This document shows, piece after piece, positions 12,495 to 27,400 of a DNA stretch of 64,000 bases. The notes beneath the pieces are model-generated. The model ran no database searches. It was given only the letters and a program-made list of their open reading frames with translations, and had not been told where the DNA came from. Position 1 is the stretch's first letter; every line of letters starts with the position of its first letter. This DNA comes from Archivesica marissinica. Taxonomy: Eukaryota > Mollusca > Bivalvia > Venerida > Vesicomyidae. The stretch covers positions 12,843,584 through 12,907,583 of the forward strand of contig CM026398.1 of NCBI GenBank assembly GCA_014843695.1, read 5' to 3'. The translations under genes and the position numbers were made by a program.

Positions 12495-15400
12495 GTATCC
12501 TAGATTTTACCAATTTGTCTGACAATGTTTCTTTTCTGAACTGTGTTATAGATGGTTTTAAGATGGTGTAATATTTCCGTGTGATACTTTTAGTCAATTA
12601 GAAATAGTTTAGGTGCGAAAGGACCGGAGTTTGAATCCTTCTGGAGCCTTCTTCTTCTTCTTTGTTAATACGGCACTCCTTCACTTATGAAGATTAGGTG
12701 CTGGCGCCGTAATAAAAAGTGTTAGTTAAGTGCTTGATCAGAAAGTGCTCATTAGAAAGGATACAGTGAATAGACATAATTTTAGATATATTTTTAAGTG
12801 TTTTTTATAAAACATATTAATTGTGGCAATTTATGCAAAATATATTGGGGTAAGGACAGACACAGGGATCAGGGCCTTGACGGCGTCCACTGTGTCTGCG
12901 GCATATATGGTGGGCGGTAGCATGTTCCACTGAGTGACGACTCTAGGATAGAAAGAGTATTTGTACGAGTCTTTAGCTGCGTGAATGTGTTTGTAGGTGT
13001 TACTGTGTCTGGTTCTGGGGTCTGAAGCAATAATTAGATTACATGGTGGTTGGATGGCAACTACATGGTGTATGATCTTATAAAACATGATGAGTCTGGT
13101 ACGGATTCTTCGAATTTCCAAGGTGGGCCAGTTAAGGGTAGTGAGCATATCAGTTACAGAACTTGTATTGTGGTAGCGGTTGGATGTATAGTCGTTTCTT
13201 AACATACCGCTGGTCGTAACATACCGAGGCATCCACACTTTTTCAGAACGAGGTAAAATAACGCCACCTATCATTCTTTCCATTGGATCAGTGTTGACCC
13301 AGAAAGGGAAACATGTGTTGATAAACAAGAAATCATAAACTGTCAACGTAAGTGGTTCGAAAATTACTGATGCAAGATGCTTACCTGAATATCAAGATCT
13401 ATGCAAAATTACCCCACCCCTTTATCTGATAAAACGCTCCAAATGTCCATAATATATATTTATGTTCATTCCAACTTTGTAAAATGGCGGTCTGCTACCT
13501 GGTATTTATGAATGAAGCTGTTTTGACCACGTGTTTAGGTTACTACGTAATTGCCGTATTACCAAATATGGGCATAATTTTAAGGTCCGAGACGCGCTTT
13601 TTCTATTGAATGATTATTTTTCAAAACAGTCCCCCTCCCCAAATTTAGTATTTTTTATTAAAAACAAGTTGATGTTCATATATATGGAACTTTCTTCCGT
13701 GATGTACATCTATTGACATGTGGTGATATAGCCAGATTCCCGCTATTTTATTATTCATAAAAAGTAGGCCCATCGTGGGCCTAAGGCTGTTTGTTGTTTT
13801 CTCGTGGGAGATTAAAAAGATATTCATGTGTTATGTTAAAATGACAAATTTACTGCTAGACTTACATATTATACAGATTAAGGTCTCTATCAAATACTCA
13901 CATAATTTTATTATGACTACCTTTGTATAAACACCCAAATCAGGGCCTCGGCCATTTGCCGCGGTATACTCGGAACTACTGACTACGTAACTGCTGACAC
14001 GATGGCATCAAAAACATGATAAACACAAGTGATTCCCAATAGTATGTTTTCTTTGTGTATGCGTAATGTTGAGGTGGAAAAGTCATAAGATGGTGCAAAA
14101 TGAGTTTTAAATTCAGGTAAATAATAGTATATCTAATAGCTATTTAATAGCTAGTACCGCGATATACCCATAATGCATCCTATAGCGGGCTGCACGGCGT
14201 TGTACTTTCTCAATTTGGCTTTTGGTATGTGGGTCCCAAACAGAAGAGGAGTATTCTAGTTTGGGTCTGACGAGGGCTTTATAAGCATGGTATTTTACTT
14301 TGGTAGAGTTGACCTTTAAATTTCTGCGGAGGAATCCTAGTGTCTGATTAGCTTTGCTTGTTATAGAGTTTATATGTTTATCCCATTTTAAGTTATTCTG
14401 TAAAGTGAGGCCTAAATATTTTGCATGTTCGACAATTTCAAGGGGGTGGTTGTGAAGTTTGTATGTAAATTTAACTTGGTTTCTTTTTTGTGTGACATTT
14501 AGAACATTACATTTATCAGGGTGAAAATTCATGAGCCAATCCTGCTCCCATCTACCAGCAGCTTCTAGGTCAGATTGTAAGAGTTTTGCATCAGAAGTGT
14601 TGTTAATTTCTCTATATATAATGCTGTCATCTGTGAATAGTCTAAGGGTACTATGATTGAGGTATTCCGGGAAGTCGTTTATATAGATAAGAAAGAGGAT
14701 AGGCCCCATGACCGTTACTATTGTGTCCTTAGGCAAGGCCTTTAAATTCCACGTTGCCTCTTCTCTCTCACTCGTGGTGATGGATTCCATCAGGAATACG
14801 GTCTCAAGAGTGATTAATATAAGTTGTGAGAACTTGTTTCGCAATCAAGTCAAAATAAATTTGTATAAACATTAGCTTAGAAACTGGTCGACATTTATGA
14901 GCCTATAATAATATCGATATAATTTGTCTAGATAAATATTTTGGGGGTCAGCATTCTATATGAGCGACTCGAAACCCCAAAAACAAACAAACATAGCAAT
15001 TTATTACTGAAGAAGGGTGCAACATTGTAATTAGTACATACCTATCTATTGTCTAATTAGTACATACCTATCTAATTAGTACATACCTATCTATTATCTA
15101 ATTAGTACATACCTATCTATTGTCTAATTAGTACATACCTATCTATTGTCTAATTAGTACATACCTATCTATTGTCTAATTAGTACATACCTATCTATTA
15201 TCTAATTAGTACATACCTATCTATTGTCTAATTAGTACATACATATCTATTGTCTAATTAGTACATACCTATCTATTGTCTAATTAGTACATACCTATCT
15301 ATTGTCTAATTAGTACATACCTATCTATTGTCTAATTAGTACATACCTATCTATTGTCTAATTAGTACATACCTATCTATTGTCTAATTAGTACATACCT

Positions 15401-18400
15401 ATCTATTGTCTAATTAGTACATACCTATCTATTGTCTAATTAGTACATACCTATCTATTGTCTAATTAGTACATACCTATCTATTATCTAATTAGTACAT
15501 ACCTATCTATTATCTAATTAGTACATACCTATCTATTATCTAATTAGTACATACCTATCTATTATCTAATTAGTACATACCTATCTATTGTCTAATTAGT
15601 ACATACCTATCTATTATCTAATGAATATTTTCCATAGACTTGCAATGTTTTCCTCTCTCATTGCAGCATCATTGGACTTATTGGCATGATTGGCCTGGCT
15701 GTCATATGCAAATGCCTATACAATAGATCAAAGAGAAACGGTATGTTGTACTTTCACATTGGGGTTGGAGATCGTTTTCCAAAAGTGGTATTCTTTCCAA
15801 AATGTTATGTACAAGTTAAAGCTGGATTCGAACCAGCAGCAGTGAGGGGTCAATTGGTTTGAAGTCAACAACCACTCGGCCATGGATGCCACTTATTATA
15901 AAAGTAAAGTAAAGTGTTTATTATAGTGTTACCCCTATTTGAAGGGCAAGTCATTATTGACTTATGAGACACCTTTTTTTATGAACATCAGTACTTCCCG
16001 AATCCTATCCTCGTAGGCCAGGCGCCAGGCTGGTAGGTAATCGGTAACCATTATTTAATTAGCTGGCAGCTCACCAACCGGCCATATCAGAACAAACCCA
16101 CAACAAGATTTGAACCTTCAACCTCCCGCTCCGTAGGTGGACGACTTAACCACTAGGCCACGGAGACGGTATATTATTATATTAACAGCAACACATATAT
16201 ACTGTTGACACAGTTGTATCATAATACAAAGTAAAACAAATGTGTGTAAGTGTACATTATTATTTATATTCTGGTGCTACTTAGTAGTATTTCGTATAAT
16301 GTATACGGTATATCTAGAATCTGTTTTACGACCTTGTCTCTTCCTAGCCTATATTAATGACCTGCCAAACTTTATCAAAAGTAAAGCAAGACTGTTTGCA
16401 GATGACACCATAGTGTATCTCACTGTAAGATCCTCTTGCAATGCAGACATCCTACATAATGACCTAAATGCTCTAGGAAAGTGGGAACAAGTCTGGTCCA
16501 TGGAGATCAATCCTGATAAGTGTGAGGTGCTGAGAATTACTCGCAAAAGAAAACCACTCATTTTCCCTTACACACTCCACAACATGGCACTATGGACAAC
16601 CGCTAAATACCTAGGTGTTACAATTATTAAAGATTTAAGCTTGTCTCCCCATATAAACAACATCTCCTCTAAAGTTATAAACACTCCCAGATTCATTAAA
16701 TGTCCTTGGTATATGGTCCAATAAACTTGGTACTGAGTCACATGGTATCATTGTGATAATGTCACAAACTACAAAAGATTAACCCATTCAACCCCAAGTA
16801 ACTGACATGGACTGGTGCGTGATATTTTCAGACCAATAAATTAATAAGAAAATTACCTTTGGACCAGTTCATTTATCAAAATGGGTAATTTTATCTAAAA
16901 ATAGTAATAATTATTACTGGCAAAAAAGTGCAGATCCTGATGAGACGGCTCGTCACGAGCCGGCTCATCTGGATCTACACTTTTCATAAGCCTATTTAGA
17001 GGCCTGTGGGGTTGAAAGGGTTAATGTGTTGAATCAATGTTGCTTTTTTTAAAAACTTTTTTATTTTACAACGATTGCGAAACAAGCTTTAACAACTTAT
17101 ATTAATAACTCTTGCTGGTGCGGATGAACGCGTAAATGTGGCCATTTGTGTTGGAGGAGAACCGGAGTATCCAGAGAAAACCCAGCTGTCCGATCTGGCG
17201 AACACTGTCCCATCTCACATACTTCCCGGTCTGAGGGATCAAACCTGGGTTGCATTGGTGAGAAGGGAGCGTGCTAACCATTGCGTTAATCGGACAGACG
17301 AATATTAATGTTTTGGACGGGAGGATAAGGGTGAGGTTATATCCAGCGTCCAATACAAACCAATATATACTAATAATGCAACTTTTTCTATTTTCAGGAA
17401 GTCAAAACAAAACGGACACGTCCAGTTCCTCCGTAAAAAATGTTCTTGATCCCTCCATAACAACGGTAACACCATGCTCCTGAAAGATTCCGTTTTTGTG
17501 GCTGCTTTATTTTTCACTTAAGCAGCATTTTATCTTGTATACAATATACTTAACCCGGTGCAATATAGCCTGAACTGTGCTGATACACCGTTAAACCAAG
17601 TACTCACTCAAGTCCTAGGTGTGTTATATGCATCACATGTTCTTCTTTCAGTTCAAGAGGCGGATGTGGAGGGCATACCGCTTGAAAGAATCTGCCGAGA
17701 TTAGATTGGCAGAGCAACTAGACAGGTATTCACTTACTTCTAGAGGTCTCAAATTATTGCTGAATTTTGTTTTACGGAGGTTGGTGCACCCAAGTACTGG
17801 TTAACCGCTAGAGCCTGCCCAGGAAAGGTGTTGTTAGGTAAACTGCCCATCGTCGATATAGCTGATCACAAACTGAATTTTGTTTATTTCCAAAAAATAA
17901 AAGATAAAGATAATAACATAAATAAATATATGTATATATTTTTGAATGTTGCATGAACTTTTAGAATTTTTAGAATTTGAAGGTCATCTATTTTAAGAAT
18001 AAGGAGAGTTATTCTCCTCACCCGGGCATCTGCATTAGCATCGGTGTCCTCATCTGCATTAGCATCGGTGTCCTCATCTGCATTAGCATCGGTGTCCTCA
18101 ATCTGCATTAGCATTGGTGTCCTCATCTGCATTAGCATCGGTGTCCTCATCTGTATTAGCATCGGTGTCCTCATCTGCATTAGCATCGGTGTCCCCATCT
18201 GCATTAGCATCGGTGTCCTCATCTGCATTAGCATCGGTGTCCTCATCTGCATTAGCATCGGTGTCCTCATCTGCATTAGCATCGGTGTCCTCATCTGCAT
18301 TAGCATCGGTGTCCTCATCTGCATTAGCATCGGTGTCCTCACCTGCATTAGCATCGGTGTCCTCATCTGCATTAGCATCGGTGTCCTCACTGTTTGGTAT

Positions 18401-21400
18401 GCAAGTAGCCATGAAGTCAGTAAACAGTGTGTGTATTTGAGTGATACTTCACACTAGGCTAGCTTGCTGTAATAAGCAAGTTAACTATTGGATCAAGTTA
18501 ATAGCAAGCTGTTCAGTTACACATAGAGGCTGTAATAAGCAAGTTAACTATTGGATCAAGTTAATAGCAAGCTATTCAGTTACACGTAGAGGCTGTAATA
18601 AGCAAGTTAACTATTGGATCAAGTTAATAGCAAGCTGTTCAGTTACACGTAGAGGCTGTAATATGCAAGTTAACTATTGGATCAAGTTAATAGCAAACTG
18701 TTCAGTTATGCGTAGAGGCTGTAATAAGCAAGTTAGCTATTGGATCAAGTTAATAGCAAGCTGTTCAGTTACACGTAGAGGCTGTAATAAGCAAGTTAAC
18801 TATTGGATCAAGTTAATAGCAAGCTGTTCAGTTACACATAGAGGCTGTAATAAGCAAGTTAACTATTGGATCAAGTTAATAGCAAGCTATTCAGTTACAC
18901 GTAGAGGCTGTAATAAGCAAGTTAACTATTGGATCAAGTTAATAGCAAGCTGTTCAGTTACACGTAGAGGCTGTAATATGTAAGTTAACTATTGGATCAA
19001 GTTAATAGCAAACTGTTCAGTTACGCGTAGAGGCTGTAATAAGCAAGTTAGCTATTGGATCAAGTTAATAGCAAGCTGTTCAGTTACACGTAGAGGCTGT
19101 AATAAGCAAGTTAACTATTGGATCAAGTTAATAGCAAGCTGTTCAGTTACATGTAGAGGCTGTAATAAGCAAGTTAACTATTGGATCAAGTTAATAGCAA
19201 GCTGTTCAGTTACACATAGAGGCTGTAATAAGCAAGTTAACTATTGGATCAAGTTAATAGCAAGCTATTCAGTTACACGTAGAGGCTGTAATAAGCAAGT
19301 TAACTATTGGATCAAGTTAATAGCAAGCTGTTCAGTTACACATAGAGGCTGTAATATGCAAGTTAACTATTGGATCAAGTTAATAGCAAACTGTTCAGTT
19401 ACGCGTAGAGGCTGTAATAAGCAAGTTAGCTATTGGATCAAGTTAATAGCAAGCTGTTCAGTTACACGTAGAGGCTGTAATATGCAAGTTAACTATTGGA
19501 TCAAGTTAATAGCAAGTTATTCAGTTACACGTAGAGGCTGTAATAAGCAAGTTAACTATTGGATCAAGTTAATAGCAAGTTATTCAGTTACACGTAGAGG
19601 CTGTAATAAGCAAGTTAACTATTGGATCAAGTTAATAGCAAGAAGTTACACATAGAGGGAGGGCACCTTGACATCATAGCACTGTTTTTGCCGAAACAAG
19701 GGCATTTACGTCTTACTATATTAGCTAAAAATTAGTATTTCAGAGCTTGATATTACATGTAGTTCAAAGTAAGAATGTCAGAGCTTTATATTAGTTCAAT
19801 GTGAGAATTATAGAGCTTGATATTAGTTCAATGTAAGAATTTCGGAGCTTGATATTAGTTCAATGTAAGAATGTCAGAGCTTTATATTAGTTCAATGTGA
19901 GAATTATAGAGCTTGATATTAGTTCAATGTGAGAATTATAGAGCTTGATATTAGTTCAATGTAAGAATGTCAGAGCTTTATATTAGTTCAATGTGAGAAT
20001 TTCAGAGCTTGATATTAGTTCAATGTAAGAATTTCAGAGCTTGATATTAGTTCAATGTAAGAATTTCAGAGCGTTCAATGTAAGAATTTCAGAGCTTTAT
20101 ATTAGTTCAATGTAAGAATTTCAGTGCTTGATATTAGTTCAATGTAAGAATTTCAGAGCTTTAGTCATTTAATTTAGTATTTAATTTCCCATGATACAGC
20201 ATTTGTTTAACCCATTCAACACCAACTAACTGACATGTATGTATGTATGTATGTATGTTCCATTAATGTCAAACCCCTCTCGGGGACCTAGACATGTTTT
20301 CCTGGGCAGGCTTACCGACCTAAGCGATTAACCAGTACTAAGCAATGTGTGTGAGGTGCCTTGCTCAATGACACTACATACGTGGCCTGTCCGAGTATCG
20401 AATCCGGGACCGTTCGATTCCAAATCCGACGCTCTACCACTGGACCACGGACGCCACACATGGACTGGTGCATGATAATTTTAGACCAATATTTATAAGA
20501 AAATTACATTTGAACCAGTTCATTTATCAAAATGGGTAATTTTGTCTAAAAATAGTAATAAAACTGACAAAAGGTGAAGATCCTGAGACAGCTCGTCAAA
20601 CTATAAGAACTTACTGAAATAAGTATTGCAGAATTTAAATTGATGTCATTTTAGTGTTTCTTAGACCATCTATCAATACTTAATAGTTATTCATAAATGA
20701 GACAGGAAAATAGTGAGATTAGTTTTGGAAAAGAAACAAATATTTCCCTGTTTTGGTCCCTATCATGTGGAGGATTGATGGTAGTGTTAAATATCAACTC
20801 ATTGACCTATCCTATATTCCCGGCCATAAGTCGATCTCGGTCAAAAGTCGACCTCGGTCATAAGTCGATCTCGGTCATAAGTCGATCTCGGTCATAAGTC
20901 GATGGTTAAATTTTGTCTTGAAAATTCTGATTTTAATCTGGAGGGTACAGCGTTACAGCAATTGTTTTTTATCTCAATTTTGAATGAAACTGAGTTCAAT
21001 TTGAGATATCTGGTTGACTTTATTCCAGTACAAATCATACAAAAATACGCAGATGCACAACAATAATTTATGAAGTTTCTTTATCGCTTTTCTACGGTTC
21101 ATAATGTAAATAACTGTCTAAGCAAATTGTTTATATTAACCCATTCAACACCAAGTAACTCACATGGACTGGTCCATGATATTCATAAACCAATAAATGA
21201 ATCAGAAAATCACATTTGGACAAGTTCATTTATCAAAATGGCTAATTATGTCTAAAAATAGTCATATCACTGGCAAAAAGTGCAGATCCTGATGAGACGG
21301 CTCGTCACGAGCCGGCTCATCTGGATCTACACTTTTTGTAAGCCTATTTAGAGGTCTGTGGTGTTGAAAGGGTTAAATCAAAGAAAACAAACAAATGGAC

Positions 21401-24400
21401 ATAAATAAAGTTCCAACAAATAAACAACAACGGATCCACACCAACAAAACCACCAAAACCATTGCTTGTTTCTCGTGCATAAGTCGACCTAGTAGTTTCA
21501 TCACATATCGGGATGATAAAGGGCTCGAGGGCCAGGAATATACGTTTCTTTTTATTGCTTGTTTCTCGTGCATAAGTCGACCTAGTAGTTTCATCACATA
21601 TCTGGATGATAAAGGGCTCGAGGGCCAGGAATATACGTTTCTTTTTATTGCTTGTTTCTCGTGCATAAGTCGACCTAGTAGTTTCATCACATATCGGGAT
21701 GATAAAGGGCTCGAGGGCCAGGAATATACGTTTCTTTTTATTGCTTGTTTCTCGTGCATAAGTCGACCTAGTAGTTTCATCACATATCGGGATGATAAAG
21801 GGCTCGAGGGCCAGGAATATACGTTTCTTTTTATTGCTTGTTTCTCGTGCATAAGTCGACCTAGTAGTTTCATCACATATCTGGATGATAAAGGGCTCGA
21901 GGGCCAGGAATATACGTTTCTTTTTATTGCTTGTTTCTCGTGCATAAGTCGACCTAGTAGTTTCATCACATATCTGGATGATAAAGGGCTCGAGGGCCAG
22001 GAATATACGTTTCTTTTTATTGCTTGTTTCTCGTGCATAAGTCGACCTAGTAGTTTCATCACATATCTGGATGATAAAGGGCTCGAGGGCCAGGAATATA
22101 CGTTTCTTTTTATTGCTTGTTTCTCGTGCATAAGTCGACCTAGTAGTTTCATCACATATCGGGATGATAAAGGGCTCGAGGGCCAGGAATATACGTTTCT
22201 TTTTATTGCTTGTTTCTCGTGCATAAGTCGACCTAGTAGTTTCATCACATATCGGGATGATAAAGGGCTCGAGGGCCAGGAATATACGTTTCTTTTTATT
22301 GCTTGTTTCTCGTGCATAAGTCGACCTAGTAGTTTCATCACATATCGGGATGATAAAGGGCTCGAGGGCCAGGAATATACGTTTCTTTTTATTGCTTGTT
22401 TCTCGTGCATAAGTCGACCTAGTAGTTTCATCACATATCGGGATGATAAAGGGCTCGAGGGCCAGGAATATACGTTTCTTTTTATTGCTTGTTTCTCGTG
22501 CATAAGTCGACCTAGTAGTTTCATCACATATCGGGATGATAAAGGGCTCGAGGGCCAGGAATATACGTTTCTTTTTATTGCTTGTTTCTCGTGCATAAGT
22601 CGACCTAGTAGTTTCATCACATATCGGGATGATAAAGGGCTCGAGGGCCAGCAATATACGTTTCTTTTTATTTTCTTAGCTTTTTCCAATAATGCTTTCT
22701 TTTTAGTTGTAGATTTGCAAACTTACAAAAACAGTTTGATAAGTATCGGGAGTCAACGGAAAAGAAATTGAAGGTGAGTTTGATATACACAATGTACACA
22801 TATCACATGGGCAACATAACTGTATCAACTTTAGTGCAAAGTTTTCAGCATCTTATAATGAACTCGTAATCCTGGAACTTTAACTAGACACATGAAATAT
22901 GTGAATTTAAGCATACAACGGTGAAATATCATACAGAGTTTAATGCAATCAGAAAACAATCATTGAGGTTCCCACTTGTAGGTTGGACCGACATTTAATA
23001 ATAACAGTTCTAACAAATTCAAAAGTAAATGATCTGAAACACTGTTCTTAGAAGCTTTGTTCTATAAATATCTGGCTACCAATGTACAATGTCTATGAAT
23101 GCCTATATCAGGCTACCAATGTACAATGTCTATGAATATCTATATCTGGCTACCAATGTACAATGTCTATGAATGCCTATATCAGGTTACCAATGTACAA
23201 TGTCTATGAATGTCTATATCTGGTTACCAATGTACAATGTCTATGAATATCTATATATGGCTACCATTGTACAATGTCTATGAATATCTATATCTGGTTA
23301 CCAATGTACAATGTCTATGAATGTCTATATCTGGCTACCAATGTACAATGTCTATATCTGGCTACCAATGTACAATGTCTATGAATACCTATATCTGGCT
23401 ATCAATGTACAATGTCTATGAATGTCTATATCTGGTTACCAATGTACAATGTCTATGAATACCTATATCTGGCTATCAATGTACAATGTCTATGAATGTC
23501 TATATCTGGCTACCAATGTACAATGTCTATGAATGTCTATATCTGGTTACCAATGTACAATGTCTATATCTGGCTACCAATGTACAATGTCTATATCTGG
23601 TTACCAATGTACAATGTCTATATCTGGTTACCAATGTACAATGTCTATGAATGTCTATATCTGGCTACCAATGTACAATGTCTATGAATGTCTATATCTG
23701 GTTACCAATGTACAATGTCTATATCTGGTTACCAATGTACAATGTCTATATCTGGTTACCAATGTACAATGTCTATATCTGGTTACCAATGTACAATGTC
23801 TATATCTGGTTACCAATGTACAATGTCTATATCTGGTTACCAATGTACAATGTCTATGAATGTCTATATCTGGTTACCAATGTACAATGTCTATATCTGG
23901 TTACCAATGTACAATGTCTATATCTGGTTACCAATGTACAATGTCTATATCTGGTTACCAATGTACAATGTCTATGAATGTCTATATCTGGCTACCAATG
24001 TACAATGTCTATATCTGGTTACCAATGTACAATGTCTATATCTGGTTACCAATGTACAATGTCTATATCTGGTTACCAATGTACAATGTCTATGAATGTC
24101 TATATCTGGCTACCAATGTACAATGTCTATATCTGGTTACCAATGTACAATGTCTATGAATGTCTATATCTGGTACCAATGTACAATGTCTATGAATGTC
24201 TATATCTGGTTACCAATGTACAATGTCTATATCTGGTTACCAATGTACAATGTCTATGAATGTCTATATCTGGTTACCAATGTACAATGTCTATGAATGT
24301 CTATATCTGGCTACCAATGTACAATGTCTATGAATGTCTATATCTGGCTACCAATGTACAATGTCTATATCTGGTTACCAATGTACAATGTCTATGAATG

Positions 24401-27400
24401 TCTATATCTGGTTACCAATGTACAATGTCTATGAATGTCTATATCTGGCTACCAATGTACAATGTCTATGAATGTCTATATCTGGCTACCAATGTACAAT
24501 GTCTATATCTGGTTACCAATGTACAATGTCTATGAATGTCTATATCTGGTTACCAATGTACAATGTCTATGAATGTCTATATCTGGCTACCAATGTACAA
24601 TGTCTATGAATGTCTATATCTGGCTACCAATGTACAATGTCTATATCTGGTTACCAATGTACAATGTCTATGAATGTCTATATCTGGCTACCAATGTACA
24701 ATGTCTATATCTGGCTACCAATGTACACTGTCAATTCTGATTTACAAAACATGATTTTTCTGTACCTTCAAATTTTCATTGTTGCTACACGTGTTTACAT
24801 GACTATATCGTGTTTACATGACTACATCGTGTTTACATGACTATATCGTGTTTACATGACTACATCGTGTTTACATGACTATATCATGTTTACATGACTA
24901 TATCGTGTTTACATGACTATATCGTGTTTACATGACTATATCGTGTTTACATGACTATATCGTGTTTACATGACTATATCATGTTTACATGACTATATCG
25001 TGTTTACATGACTATATCGTGTTTGCATGACTATATCGTGTTTACATGACTATATCGTGTTTACATGACTATATCATGTTTTCATGATTAGCTTGTTTGT
25101 GAACAGGCATGATTGACATGTAGAGTACTGCTGCGGGTAGCAACTTGATGTCAAGTAAGTATAATATCACAGTTATATATGTACCATGCACCATCGCTTT
25201 AACGGCAAACCCTAGTACCATGCACCATCGCTTTAACGGCAAACCCTAGTACCATGCACCATCGCTTTAATGCCAAACCATAGTACCATGCACCATCGCT
25301 TTAACTGCAAACCATAGTACCATGCACCATCGCTTTAACTGCAAACCATAGTACCATGCACCATCGCTTTAACTGCAAACCATAGTACATGCACCATCGC
25401 TTTAACGCCAAACCATAGTACCATGCACCATCGTAATTTTACGCCATAATTTCAAGTTTCATTAATTTGCTATTTCTAGCAGCTGCTGTTTAGACATGGA
25501 TGATGTAAGTATTTTAGATGTTGTAACACTAGCATCTCGTGTAGTTTTAACCAATATCTATTCAGTCCTTTTAGAGCTGTCGTTTGACAGTTTTTGTTTT
25601 TTAAACATGTTAAAGCGACACTACATCGGTGAGAAAAATAAATTGTTTTCGAATATTTGCTACAGAATCTTAGTATTTCAACTAATAAACAAATGTTGAC
25701 TATGTAGTTTGTTGATATAACAAATAATGTAAATACGGTCAACATCCATGCACAATACAACGCGTGTACCCCGAATAACAAGATTTATTGTACAGATTTA
25801 CCGTTATATCTAACATTTGTGCCAATGCATATTTAATTTTACGCTAATCTGATTTAAATTATCTCGACGGTATCACATGTTTAGTGTAGATTCCAAACAT
25901 CAATTCAGGAGCGTAGCTGACCGTTATATGAAATCCTACTTTCACTTTTGAGAGTGTGTAGGTCTTAATCACTGTTTATTGATTGAAAGTTAGCATTGGA
26001 ATTATTTCCGAAGAGTTTGTATATATTCGTATTGCTATGTATATAAAAATGCATTTTTTGGCTTTTTGCGATGTAGTGTTGCTTTAAACGTTTTATTGAA
26101 CTGCTGTGCTTTCTGCGATGTAATGTCGTTTTAATGTTTTATTGAACTGCTGTGCTTTCTGTGATGTAATGTCGCTTTAATGTTTTATTGAACTGCTGTG
26201 CTTTCTGCGATGTAATGTCGTTTTAATGTTTTATTGAACTGCTGTGCTTTCTGCGATGTAATGTCGCTTTAATGTTTTATTGAACTGCTGTGCTTTCTGC
26301 GATGTAATGTCGCTTTAATGTTTTATTGAACTGCTGTGCTTTCTGCGATGTAATGTCGCTTTAATGTTTTATTGAACTGCTGTGCTTTCTGTTTTAATGT
26401 TATTACAGTGCTTTAATGTGGATGAAGTTCAGAGTTTTGTGTGAATATTAATATTGATGACATGGGTGTATTGTCACTTGCTAGAGATATACGCCACAGG
26501 GCTAATTCATACAAATCCCTCGCATTCCTTCTGCTTGCTAGAGATATACGCTACAAGGCTAATTCATACAAATCCCTCGCATTCTTTCTACTTGCTAGAG
26601 ATATACGCCACAGGGCTAATTCATACAAATCCCTCACATTCCTTCTACTTGCTAGAGATATATGCCACAGGGCTAATTCATACAAATCCCTCGCATTCCT
26701 TCTACTTGCTAGAGATATATGCCACAGGGCTAATTCATACAAATCCCTCGCATTCCTTCTGCTTGCTAGAGATATATGCCATAGGGCTAATTCATACAAA
26801 TCCCTCGCATTCCTTCTGCTTGCTAGAGATATATGCCATAGGGCTAATTCATACAAATCCCTCGCATTCTTTCTACTTATTTATTCCCTATGCTTGATGG
26901 CCTAAAACACACAACATGCATGTAGAATAAATACAAGATAAAATCAATACAGTATATCACATTACTATACAACAATACAGTATATCACATTGCTATACAA
27001 CAATACAGTATATCACATTACTATACAACATTACAGTATATCACAATGCTATACAACAATACAGTATATCACAGTATTATACAACAATACAGTATATCAC
27101 AGTACTATACAACAATACAGTATATCACATTACTATACAATACAGTATATCACAGTACTATACAACAATACAGTATATCACAGTACTATACAGTACATCA
27201 CATTACTATACAACAATACAGTATATCACAGTACTATACAGTACATCACATTATTATACAACATTACAGTATATCACATTGCTATACAACAATACAGTAT
27301 ATCACATTACTATACAACATTACAGTATATCACATTACTATACAACAATACATCACAGTACTATACAACAATACATCACAGTACTATACAACAATACAGT

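Noticed and set aside
12376..12597. Minus-strand frame of 73 codons overlapping plus-strand exon 1
   Set aside because: No domain, start context or neighbouring exon; the plus strand encodes a clear signal peptide and fits a multi-exon model.
14140..14844. 234-residue frame taken as an intact protein
   Set aside because: The first about 45 residues come from a SINE fragment read in antisense; only the part below 14709 is reverse transcriptase.
18044..18457. Acidic EDTDANAD repeat protein
   Set aside because: 24-bp minisatellite with several frames open on both strands and no splice or start context; probably intronic.
21395..22771. Open frames over 430 codons on both strands across the 93-bp array
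   Set aside because: All frames stay open because 93 is a multiple of 3; the repeats are near identical at the DNA level and lie in an intron before an acceptor.
25481..25506. Micro-exon ending DMDD/GTAAGT between plus-strand exons 5 and 6
   Set aside because: Good donor, but the required incoming phase does not match exon 5 (phase 0); the phase-0 reading has a stop.
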